Notes under the pieces: generated by a model
Told to the model about the DNA's origin: nothing
Databases searched by the model: none
What the model saw: the letters and a program-made list of their open reading frames with translations, nothing else
In this document: positions 21,701 through 31,940 of the stretch, piece by piece
Position numbering within the stretch: the first letter of the stretch is position 1
Layout of the letters: each line of letters begins with the position of its first letter
Translations under genes and position numbers: made by a program
NCBI GenBank assembly: GCA_006384855.1
Contig: VCJN01000238.1
Coordinates: 142,636-206,635 of the forward strand
Source of the DNA: Tetraselmis striata
Taxonomy: Eukaryota > Chlorophyta > Chlorodendrophyceae > Chlorodendrales > Chlorodendraceae
Length of the DNA: 64,000 nucleotides
Direction of reading: 5' to 3'

Positions 21701-24700
21701 ACATGTGTGTGCGTGTGGGCGTGAGACAAGAGGGAGGGAGATGGGGAGAGGGGAGAGGAGGGTAAGTGTATGTGTGGCTCATGTGAGTACGTGAAGGGCA
21801 CAACAAAGGGGGGCGGGGCTCTACCGACGTGGCGCCCGCCCAGGGCGCAGCCTTGGTCTCCGGGCGCTGGGCGGGCGGCTGGGGCGCCGGCTCCAGCGGC
21901 TCCGCCGCATACTGCGGCTGCTGCGGCGGCGGCGGCCTGGCCGGGGGCGGGCTGGGCGCTGCCGCCCTGGCTGTCGCCGCCGCCACCATGGCGGGCGTCT
22001 TCTTCTTTGGCGCCACGATGGCGGGCTGCGCGGGCGCGGACGGCCAGGTCGGCTCCGCCTGCGCGGGCGGCTGCGGCGGCGGCGGTGCCATGGGGAACAG
22101 CAGGTCGTCATCATCCGGCAGCACGAGGTCCGCCTGAGGCGGCGGCCTCCGCCCCGCTGAGCCGACGCGCTCCATGCCGGCCGTGATCTGCATGAGGCAA
22201 CCAGAACAGCAGAGGGTACAGTCCCCCGCCGATCCAGGCACAGCGTCCGTCAGCACCGGTTGGACAACCCCCCATGTACGGGTGCCGCCGGACCTAAAAG
22301 GACCCTAGAATTGGGCCTGCATGCGACCAATAAGAACAATCGCTGTAGTTATGGCATCGTTCCATCTTTGTTTGACCGCAGGCGAGCAGGCAGGGCAGGT
22401 TCCTTTTTGCGGTGTTCGTATGATCGCGCCGGCACCCGTAGTCAAAGTGAAAGAACGGTAAAGGCTGACACAGGATAAAGGGTAAACTAAGCATTGCAAA
22501 ACCAGCTGGGTCACTTGCAGCTGAACGCCGTCATGTATACCAGGCTGTCCGTTTGGCACACTGAAGCCGCCAATGATACACACACCGACAAGCATGATGC
22601 GCAGTTTAGCGATGACTGTGAAGTAGAGTGGGTTGCGCCAGCTCATATGACACCAGCACATCTGACTGTCCCAAGAGATTTGCGGCGGAAGATGGGGAGG
22701 AAGAAGGGGGGGGGGGGGGGGGGGGGGGGGGCACCTGCTCCCGCTGGATGTCTGACAGGGAGGCCGCCCCGGACAGCGGCTGGCTGCTCTGCGCCCAGGG
22801 CGAGGCGGCCGGCTGTGACCGCTGCGGCGGCGGCATCGGCCGCTCCGGCGCCATGGGGGCAGGCGCCAGGGGGTCTCCGCCCATGAGCTGCTGGAGGTCA
22901 GCTGGAGGCTGCCCCTGCAGCAGGCCCGCCAGGTCGCTGGTGCCGAGGCCTTGCAGCAGCGCCGGCAGCCCGGGCGCGCCGCCCGCCAGCTGCTGCATCA
23001 GCAGCGCCGCCACGCCCATGTCCTGCCCCATCTGCGGCTGGGACTGCGGCGCCGGGGATGCCTGAGGCGGAGGCGCCCGGGGCATCGGCGCCGGCTCCTG
23101 CGGCGGCGGCTGCGAGGCCGGCATGGCCGGGGGGGCGCCGCCGCCCGCCAGCGTGCTCAGCTCCGCCACCAGGGCGTCCGCGCGCAGGGCGAAGCCCGGG
23201 GGCATGTTCTTCGGCAGCTCTGCCTGGGATACCCAGACATGAAGCACGGCGTGGAGTGGCACAAACGGCGCGTGCGCGGGGTACAGCACGCTGCGGATGG
23301 GAAGATCCTGCAGACAAGAAAAGGGTCCGCAGAAGCGCGGGGTGGAGGGGGCAGGTCAATCATCCACGGGACATTGATGCATGTAGGTGATGGTGATGGT
23401 GGCGATGATGAAGAAATTTTGAGTCGAGAAGGAGAAGCTTAAACAAATGGTGATAGTGATGGTAATGGTGATGGTCAATACGGAACTGAAGGGCAGGTGA
23501 AGAGGAGGATGGGGAGCAGCAAGATGGCGGAATGTATTCGATGGTGAAATGGATGGTGGTGCTGGTGGTAGGAATGGCAACTCGTGGAATGCAGGCAATG
23601 AGGGGTGGCAGCGATGGCAAGTGAATATGGTGATGATGGCGGTGGTTGCTCTGGGGTGGCGGGTGGTCATGGATGGTCGGATACAGTACGGAGTGCGAGG
23701 GTGCTGAGCTCACCTGCGGGAAGAAGCCGGCGGCCAGCCAGTCCAGCAGGTCCTGCTTGGTGAAGGGGCCCTGGATGTTGCCCTGCGGGTCGCGGTACAG
23801 CCACTGGTCGCCGCCCATGAGGACGGCCAGAAAGTCGGGCGGCAGGCCCGGAGCGCCCGGCGGGGCCGCCTGGCCGCCGCCGCCGGCCGACAGCGAGGAG
23901 GACAGCTCCAGCATGGAGCCGCGCGGGGGCTGCTCCGGCTGCGCGGGCTGCGGCACGCTGGCCGAGGAGGGCCGCCAGGGGCCCGGCTCGCGACTGGCGG
24001 TCTCCGGGTACACGGGCGACCCAAACCCGCCGCCGTTGGCGTTGGCGCTGGCGTCTCCTGGCGCGGGGCGGCCAAAGGCGGGGCGGCCGCGGCCCATACC
24101 CAGGCCGGAGATGCCCACGGGCGCGATGCTGGCGTCGGGGTAGCTGAAGGTCTCAGCGACCACGGCCATATGGGAGGCGATCAACTCTGGGGGGCTTGCC
24201 GCCTAGGGCAGCGATCACGAGGGAAGATGGGAGTTAAGGGGGGGGGGGGGGGGGGGTGGGGGGGGGCATAGAGGGCGTTCAGCGTGTCTACGGCAAATGG
24301 GCGAAAGGGGGCAAGCGCCTACCCAGCGGAGGCTGCCCCCCCCCCCCCCCCCCCCGCCCCCCTTTCCTTCTTTCCCCCGCCCTCCCCCACCTTGGGATCG
24401 CCAGGCCGGAGGCAGAGGCCCTGCTCCTCCGGCGGCAGCGCGGCCGCCATGTCACTCGGCATCTTCAGCGCCTCCGCGCTCTGCAGCCGCTGCCAGATGT
24501 CCACGAGCTGCGCGATGGTGTAGTTCCGCACGCCGGGCGGCGGGCTGCCCACCAGCGCGCGCAGCTTGTCCGGCTTGGTGGAGCTGCCGGGGCGCGTGGG
24601 GGAGGCGCCCAGGCCGCCGCCGGGCGGGCCGCCCTGGGAGCCGGGCGCTGCACAGAGCCGGGGGGTGGCAGGACAGCGGGCCCAGGGGGGCAAAGAGGGT

Positions 24701-26650
24701 CAGTGGGCTGACCGGGCGAAGCGAGGGGGGCAGCGGGAGGGGGGGGGGGGAGGAGGTGGGGAAGGGGAAGCAGGTGGGGCTCTCACGTTTGATGCCGCGC
24801 CCGCGGCCCATGGTGAAGCCTCTGCCTCTGCCGGCTGTGAGCGAGCCGGGGCGCGGCGGCGCCTCCGACTGGCCGCCTGTTTCCCGCCAAATCAGCGACA
24901 GGGGGGGGGGGGGGGGGGGCTCAGTGCCGACCCGGTGGATGGGGCTTTGGCCGAGCAGGAGCTTTGAGAGGGTTTGCATAGGGTTTTCTCAAGGTTTAGT
25001 TTGGGCTGGGTTGGATCCCACCGGTCAAGGTCCAGCGGGGGCGGCTGACGGAGGGGCAGGGATGCGCAGGGGCTGAATGGGGCTTTTTAGGGTTTGAATA
25101 GGGTTCTATGAAGGGTTGGCTAGGGCTGGGTGAGAATCAACGCCCCCCAGTTGGAGGCTGCCGGGGGATGCAGGGGTGGTGAGCAGGGCCGGGATGGGGC
25201 TCAACTAGGGTGTTGCTTAGGGTTTGGGGTGGCGCTGGGCGGAGGCTGGGTGGGGGGTGCACCGTTGGGGTAAGGGTTGGCCCCGGTGGAGCGCCAGGTG
25301 TCAAGCTTGGAGTCCGCCAGGGGGCGGGGGTCGCCGGAGGGCGGGAAGCGGCCGCTTAGCGGGCGGCTGGGCCCGCTCATGCCCGGCAGATCACCGCTAT
25401 CCCAGCGGTCGCTGCCCTTGCCGCCACCGCCGGCGGCAAAGCGGCCGCCGCCGCCCCAAACGTTCCCGCCGTTGTCAAAGCCACCGCCGCCGCCGCGGCC
25501 GCGGCCAAAGGAGGAGGGCGCGTCCCAGCGGGAGCCACCTGGGACAGGGAGGGGGGAGGAGAGGGGTCATCATGCGTGCGAATGACCGCACGGGGTGAGC
25601 TCCCGGCCCAGGGTGAGATGCGAGCTGGGAGCGCTGAAAGTAGCAGGTGCTCCTCCCGGACGCCGCCTCTGCCGAGCCGGGGTGGGGGCGGCGTGTTTCC
25701 ATCGCTGTCTAACTTGAAGGCCCGGCGACAACAGCATGGCTGGCGCTTGCCTTTTAGCCTGTGTTTATCAATCCCAGCCGGGTCAACCCGGACCTAGCAG
25801 GAGGAGACAGCGGCCAGCTGCTACGCCCTCAGCCTGTCCGGCTGTGCCATAAGCGACGCCCCCCCCCCCCCCCCCCCCCCCCCCAGTGCCTTTGCCTCGT
25901 CACATTGCGCCCGGGGGGGGGGGGAGGGGGGGGGGGGCGTCGCTCGCCTGGCGGCGCAGGGTCCCCCAGCCCGAGCGCCTTGGTGGGCTCCAGGAGGGGG
26001 TCAGCCCCCAGGGGCGCGGAGCCCCAGCGGGTGAGCTCCCGCCGGGCGTCGCGCTCCTCCTCACGCCAGCGAGAGCCGCGGCCGGGATGCGCGGGGTCGC
26101 CGCCCCCCAGGCCGTCCCCGTAGCGCGAGGTGAAGTGCACGGGCGGCTTGTCCTTGGTGGGCGACCCGCGCCAGGAGGTGTCGTTGCCGCCACCGCCGTC
26201 TGCCCGGGCCTCCTGCACCTGTGCCCGCAAAGGTTCACCCGGCGGCCGTGGTGTTAGGGAGGAAGGGGTGTTCAAGGGAAAGGGAGGTGATAAAGGGTGA
26301 AACGTAAATTGTGGGACATAGCAGACAGACAAGTGGGGGTGGATCATTATGCGCACTTCACTGGCCATAATTTGAGATAGACAACGGGGGATTATGGAAA
26401 GAAAATACCTGAAAATGGGTGAAAATCATGAGGCATTGGAGGGAGAAGAGGGGGGAGGGGGGCCAGGGTATCAGGGGATGAAAAACTACTCGGCGTGGCG
26501 GTGATGGTGCGATCACTAGGAGAGGTGTCTCACCAGGTTTGCGCCGCTGCTGTTGCTGCGGGAGAGCATCCACTGCGGCGTTAGCGCCGGCAGGTCGGAG
26601 CCCGGACTGCCGTTGGAGGCGTCGGCGAAGAAGTCGTTAGGCAGCGCCAT
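15722..26650 (-). CDS. EXA1: GYF-domain protein, EXA1/GIGYF-like translational regulator (18 exons, about 1,300 aa)
   Basis: Modelled exons (minus strand): 26650-26534, 26218-25948, 25538-25263, 24876-24787, 24647-24391, 24202-23714, 23307-22735, 22187-21825, 21578-21426, 20930-20658, 20064-19912, 19704-19566, 19391-19315, 18584-18486, 18042-17923, 17478-17391, 16717-16455, 15841-15722. Phases agree at all joins except exon 9/10. Exon 5 holds an eIF4E-binding motif, YTIAQLV (24522-24502, about residue 294). Exons 6-7 hold the GYF domain (DQWLYRDPQGNIQGPF, W..AGFF), which binds proline-rich partners. The C-terminal half has SLxxIQxEE helices (KSLADIQQEE, KSLKEIQEAE), then FIDWCKEQM, EVAEYAQMYLG and FLRRKYADIK, and ends in a Lys-rich tail with DLSLLGFS, all as in plant EXA1 and animal GIGYF proteins. 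Such proteins bridge eIF4E and mRNA-repression partners in the cytoplasm. The rest is Pro/Gly/Ala low complexity. Exons 2 and 14 appear to end in GC donors. Confidence 0.85.
18680..19135. repeat. Intronic minisatellite with TTTAGGG-like motifs
   Basis: It lies in the intron between 18585 and 19314 of the GYF gene. Degenerate units begin with TTGCACCA at about 18743, 18840, 18949 and 19040 (spacing 91-109 bp). Each unit contains one or two copies of TTTAGGGTTT-type sequence plus a GGGTTTCAGGGTTGAG-like segment. The motif matches the plant/algal telomere repeat but is interspersed, not head-to-tail, so it is not a telomere. Confidence 0.8.
24960..25235. repeat. Intronic degenerate repeat rich in TAGGGTTTG
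   Basis: In the intron between 24877 and 25262, segments like TTTAGGGTTTGAATAGGGTT recur three to four times (about 24970, 25090, 25200) with spacers rich in GGGCTGGG. It is similar in style to the minisatellite at 18680-19135. Confidence 0.6.
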
Positions 26651-28334
26651 TGGGGCGGGTCGGGGCGGTGGGGGTGGCGCAAGGCGGAGGCGGCGGCGGC
26701 CAGCAGAGGGCTGCGGGCGGAGGACAGCGGGGCACAGCGGGCGAGTGTCAGGGACATCACGATAATTGGGCTGTGCGCGTATAGCGGGGCGGCGAGCGTG
26801 GCAGGAGGGTGCCGTCGGGTCGGAGCTATGCCGGCGGCGTGCAAGACGCGGGCGGGAGGATCCACGCGGTCGGGTGGCTTAACAACTCGATTATTTGGGT
26901 CGGATTCCAAAGAGGCTGGGCTCCCTTAATTTTTTTATTTGAGGCGCTGCGGCTGTGCCAGTGGGCGAGATCCAGCTCGCTGGGGCAACGATAACTGTGC
27001 GTGCTCTGCTGGCTGGCAGGCAGGAGAGAGTTTTTTGAGCTAAAATTGGTGATTTGGGCACGTGGTGGGACACGCCAGCCCTCCCGGCCTGGTGCCTGGT
27101 CCCCTGCTCCTCAGCCGCCGCAGCAAGATTTGCGAGCCGCCGTGCGCCGCGCTGGCGGGGATGTTTAAAAACGAGTCGCGAAGCCGCCACTCCTAATCGG
27201 GAGGGTCGCGGCTGCCAGAGAGCACGGCAGGGCAGGAACCGGACTTAGGGTTCTGACCTGTGTGGGTGCGTACGAAACGGTAGATGCGGTGGGCTTGGGT
27301 GTATATTGAAACGTTAAGCGATAGATGAGCCACGGTGTATGCGAGGAGCGGATGAGGCGAGGCCGTCAGGTACTACCATGCGCCCAAGGCAGCAGCCCAG
27401 GCTCCTCCGCCACCCGGGCTCCCGGCCCGGCCCGCCGTGTGGGGCGGGGCGGCGGGGGGCGCGGCACCCGGGAACGCCGCGAGTCGCTGACCTATATTGC
27501 GGCGCTCGCCAATAATTCGCTCATCATGGCATTTGTTTATCCGAGGGAAGTGGAAATAGTCGTGATCGGCTGCGGATATGGCTACCTTTACACGGATTAT
27601 ATTCGTATGTACAGCTTCGCGAGCTCTTTCCCTGTTAAAATCTCGTACAACTGTGATTTAAATCACTGCTGCCAGTAGTAACTTGTAGCAGGCTCATTAT
27701 AGGACTGGTAGACTGCGCTTGCGTTTTTCGTAGCTTCGCAACTTGCATGTTCGTTTCATCCGCCGCGTGTCGTATCCGCTACTGGTACAGTACAAGTACT
27801 TATTGTTCCAGTACTCGCTCCTATATAAGGCAGGCTGCTGATAGCTGCAGCCACTTGCCATCTATGTTTGGTTGACCAACAACCCTTGCTATACTGTGAA
27901 CTAAATAAGATGTGGAAAGCCACGACTCATAACTCCGCCTCCTCGCTGCGGGTCGTCGTCATCTGGACGCAAAATCAAGACATGCATGCTTGGAAACACT
28001 CCTGCACTGCATCCACTCGCTGGAGTGCATAGCACATTTGTCCCAAGTGGACTTGTCATACAGCTTTGAACGTTATACTCTGTGCCAGCAAGTGCCGCGT
28101 TTGACTTTGGTTGCCAGCATGTCCCTGCCCAAGCGGTTGGTGGGGGGGAGGGGGGGGGGGGGGGGGGGGGGGGACCCAAATCCCCACCTGACGCGCAAAC
28201 AACTCCCAAGAACCCCCCCTCCCCCGCCCATCCATCGCCAGCAAGGCCGCCTGCATTGCCGTGACCCCCAATGAAGCACATCGAAGGCGCCAGGGCAAAG
28301 GGGCGTTACATCGCTACGTGCATCCAGCAGGGGA
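26651..28334. other. Spacer: GYF gene promoter side and RFC3 3' flank
   Basis: The GYF start codon is at 26650 and RFC3 ends at 28335, so the left part should hold the GYF promoter. A TATATAAGG sequence at about 27821-27829 reads on the plus strand, but no sensible ORF follows it. A G tract of about 25 bases lies at 28149-28173. Nothing else was recognised. Confidence 0.5.
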
Positions 28335-30548
28335 TCAAAAGTCGTCTGTCATGCTGATGACCCACTTCTTGTAGTCGCGCATGAACGCCGCCACGAAGGC
28401 CTCGATGTGGAAGATGGCCTTGGAGCCCATCTGCAGCCGGTGCTCGTAGAAGGCCGCCAGCTCCACCACCTTGTGCTTGAGCTCGTCGTCCAGCTTCCGG
28501 ATCAGCTCTGCGCAGGAGGCACGCCGGGACACCTCAATGCACGGCCTCGCTGCACCAACAATGCACACAGGTAGATGCATGGCTACCATGCAGGCGCCTC
28601 TCATAGCTTTATCCGTACCCGGTCCATCAAAACATGAAGGGACTAAATAGTTAATGATGCAACCCCATCCGCAACGTTAGTGAATTTGTGTCTTGATGTT
28701 GTATGTAGTCCGGCTCAAGAGGACAATTTGGCGGGGATTGCGCTTGGTGGCTTGGAAGCCAATGGCTCGGAAAGAGGGAAAGGCCCCCATTGCAGTGCGG
28801 GCGTGACGCCACCCACCTCGGGCCAGCAGCTTGATGATGAGCTCTGGCGGGATGCAGTTGGCCAGCAGCTCGTACAGCTTGCCGCGCACGACGTACAGCC
28901 GCTTGGGGGTCTGCTCGCCCATGATGTCGGAGCAGATCTCCGCGATGTACAGCTCGTAGTCCGGCCGCTGCACCTCCTGATCCTCCTTGAACGGGTACTG
29001 CTGCACCTTGCATGCCTCCAGGCTCAGCAGCGCGCGCCTGCCAGGGGTGGGCCAAGATGTCAGGCCTGGCACTCGAGAGGCAGCGCTGTCGGGGGAAGAG
29101 CAGGCGCAGATGGGCATCTGACCCCCCCCCCCCCCCCCCGCGCCCGCCTCCACACTCCAAGGGGGGAAAGGGGAGAAGACTCTCAACGAGGCGGCAGTGC
29201 ACCTGAGATTGCGGTCTGCCTGGGCAACCACGCGGCCGGCAAAGGCAGGCGGCACGTTCAGCTTCTCTGCCGACGCGACCTGCTTCACGACGCTGGCCAC
29301 CTCCTCGTCGGTGGGCGCGCTGACGCGCACGCAGATGCAGCGGCTGCGCACCGGGTCCAGCACCCTGCGGGAGCGGTTCGGGGTGAGCTGGGCCAGCAGC
29401 ATGCGGCATCACACTGAGCGGTGCATCGACAGGGAAATACAGGGACGAGGCGCCGGGTAGATCGGGAGGACGCACTTAGAGATGTTGCTGCAGAGCATGA
29501 TGAGACGGCACGCGCTGGAGTACTTCTCCATGGTGCGGCGGAGCCCCGCCTGCGCCTCCTTGGACAGCTTATCCACCTCGTTCAGCACCAGCACCTTGAA
29601 GCCGCGGTTCCCTTGCATGTCCACCGGCCGGCTCTTGGCCATCTCCTTGATGATCTCCTGCACCACGTAGCGGTCGTTGTTGCCAACGTCGCTGGGGTTG
29701 AGCTCCACGTGGTCGTTGCTGGAGATGGTAGTCAGCTCCAGCTCCAGCTTGCGGCTCGGCAGCTGCCGGCGGCACGCGGTAGCCGGGGGGCGGGGGGTCA
29801 GAGTCCCGCGGGTTTGGCCAAACAGCATCAGGCCCACTGCAATGCAGCAGCTGGCAGAGCGGGTGGAGGGGCGGACGGGGCGGCTTACCTGGATACTCCA
29901 CGGCCTAGTCTCCACTTTCAACTGTGGAATGCACAACCCCCCACTCGTCAATACGCTGCGCCCACCAAAGCAAAGCGGATAGATGGACGCTTTGCCTAGC
30001 GTGGTATCTGCTAGCGGTGTGCGGCTTGGTGGCGGCGGATGGGCGGCGAACGGCCAGGGCGCACCTTCTCTACCGAGGGCCCAAACATTTCCCGCAGCGT
30101 GCACATGACGAGTGTCTTCTTGCCTGCGCCTGTGGGCCCGTAGAACAGCATGTGCGGGCAGTCCCCGTCCGCCACCTGCCCGCCACCACCGCCGCCATCG
30201 CCATCGCCAGTCAGTCTTGCGACCCCCCCCCCCCCCCCCCCTGACATCGAACACCCTGATGGAGCAGGCGGGCGCCGCGCTCTGCTCACCAGCCCCTTCA
30301 CATTCTGGCCAATGTCCTTGTGGATGACCAGCTTCTCAAAGGAGCGCGGTCGGTACTGTTCACAGGGCATCAAACGCGAGCGTCAGCGGAAGCCTCGGGA
30401 GTCTTTCCTGGCGCGGCAGGGGCAGGGGCAGGTGCAGAGGAAATGGACGCACAACGGTGAAGTTGAAGTGGATCAAGTATGTGCGCGAGCCGGCGGGAGG
30501 GGGGGGGGGGGGGGGGGGGGGGGGTCGTGCCTTGTCAACCCACAACAT
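28335..30548 (-). CDS. RFC3: Replication factor C subunit 3 (clamp loader), 8 exons, 356 aa
   Basis: Exons: 30548-30531, 30355-30290, 30175-30065, 29921-29889, 29762-29476, 29364-29203, 29037-28817, 28507-28335; every join keeps frame and the total length is typical of the family. RFC3 is a small AAA+ subunit of the RFC complex that loads the PCNA clamp at primer ends. Seen: MLWVDK/YRPRSF start, Walker A GPTGAGKKT (about 41-49), a Walker B segment VLVLNEVDKL with Asn in place of the usual first Asp (normal for this subunit), sensor region MLCSN, the SRC motif (about 179-181), and the C-terminal collar ending in KAIFHIEAFVA...DYKKW. The first intron follows a six-codon exon and starts with GC (CAAG/GCACGA), with an AG acceptor at 30357-30356. 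No GT donor nearby gives MLWVDKYRP, so this is a probable GC-AG intron. The gene is divergent from the lipase gene across a 1.4-kb spacer. Confidence 0.93.
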
Positions 30549-31940
30549 CGTGCCTGCCGGTGCCTGTTACCAACCTAACAGAAATGCCCCTGCGATCGCC
30601 ACGTAGCTCTCTAAGACCCGCAAGAGAGAGAGCCGGCAGCGAACCAAGGCCGTTGCAGCTGAGTGGCTGACCAGCTGCTGCCGCCCACCGCCGAGACGCC
30701 ACGGAACCGCCCGAACGAGGACGTCGACCGCAGCAAAGGGCCGACAAATCGCTGCGCAAACAAGCTGTTACGTCTATTGTGACCTCCTCGGGCTTACTCT
30801 AGCCAGTGATACGATACTTCGACGACAGTTTTGGCGCGGTGGGGGCTGCAAGCGGACGAGTAGGTCCGTCATGTCCGTGGAGGTTCATACAGCTACCAGG
30901 TATGGGGCGCGGCGATCGGCCGAGGGACCAGTGGCACTGGGACAGCATTGTCTGAAAAACTCTCGGACAGTGAAACGAACCTACAACGAATACATTTCCC
31001 CACGTGTTCGTTTGAATGAAGTCCATATATATGTTTGTACCATTGTTTGTTTGAAATATAAAATACCTCGACCGGCTGTAACCGCCGGGAGGAGGGGAAT
31101 TCAAAATTCAAAAAATCGCTCACTACTTTTGACGGTATCGAGAATCAAACTTAAATCAATTCACGAAATTATCCGCCTAGAGTTCGGTATTAATTTCCAT
31201 ATTTGAACAGGGTATCATCTGACCCCTGGTATCATGTGCTGTCAAGATGATGACCTGGAACCCGACTCCCCTGACCTGGAAAATCTAGTCCGAGCTGGAC
31301 GAGTGACTGGATAAAATGGCGGCTAAAACTCCGGAAGGTTTGGCAGCCGCGGCGCACCAGTATCTCGGTACCATCACACCAACCGGCATTGCAAGTCGCC
31401 ATACATAGTCGCTTTATGTATGGGTGCCGAAACAGACATGTGCTCTACATACAATCATTTTCAACGCCGCCCCGCCTCGCCCATTCCGCCGCCGGTTCGA
31501 CCCCTTGCTAGCACTGCGAAGACACGCTCAGAGGCCCCGGATCAGTCAGTCCCTCCCCTGTTGGACACGAGCTGTCCAGGACTTCCGATCGGGAGTCTGC
31601 GTGGTGGCCGGTTGAGGCAGCACCGCGTCGGAGTCGCTGAGACGCGCGTTCACATGGGCGGGATTGTTCTCCCAAACCGTTTTGAATCCAAGAGTCGCTT
31701 CATCCGCCGACGCCACTGGCGCTGGCAAGTCCCGCGGCGGCAGCCCTCCTTCCCGACCGTCCTCCCCTAACCACGCGTCTGGATAACAGACAGGCACGCT
31801 CTTGGTCAGCTAGAGGTGGTGGAGGCAGAGCAGTGGAAGCGTGCGGAGTCACGGGCGCCGGGGCGCAGCCGATGGAGGGGGCGATCGCCCGCCGGAATAT
31901 TCCATAAATTAATCACGTTATATAATTTCTGGGCGCGATC
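30549..31940. other. Shared upstream region of divergent RFC3 and lipase genes
   Basis: The RFC3 ATG (30548, -) and the lipase ATG (31941, +) face away from each other, so this spacer presumably carries both promoters. An AT-rich stretch runs from about 31010 to 31205. No convincing TATA box or coding sequence was seen. Confidence 0.5.

Noticed and set aside
31420..31520. Possible tRNA (GGTTCGACCCC, like a B box, at about 31493)
   Set aside because: No A box or acceptor stem of matching sequence at the right distance.
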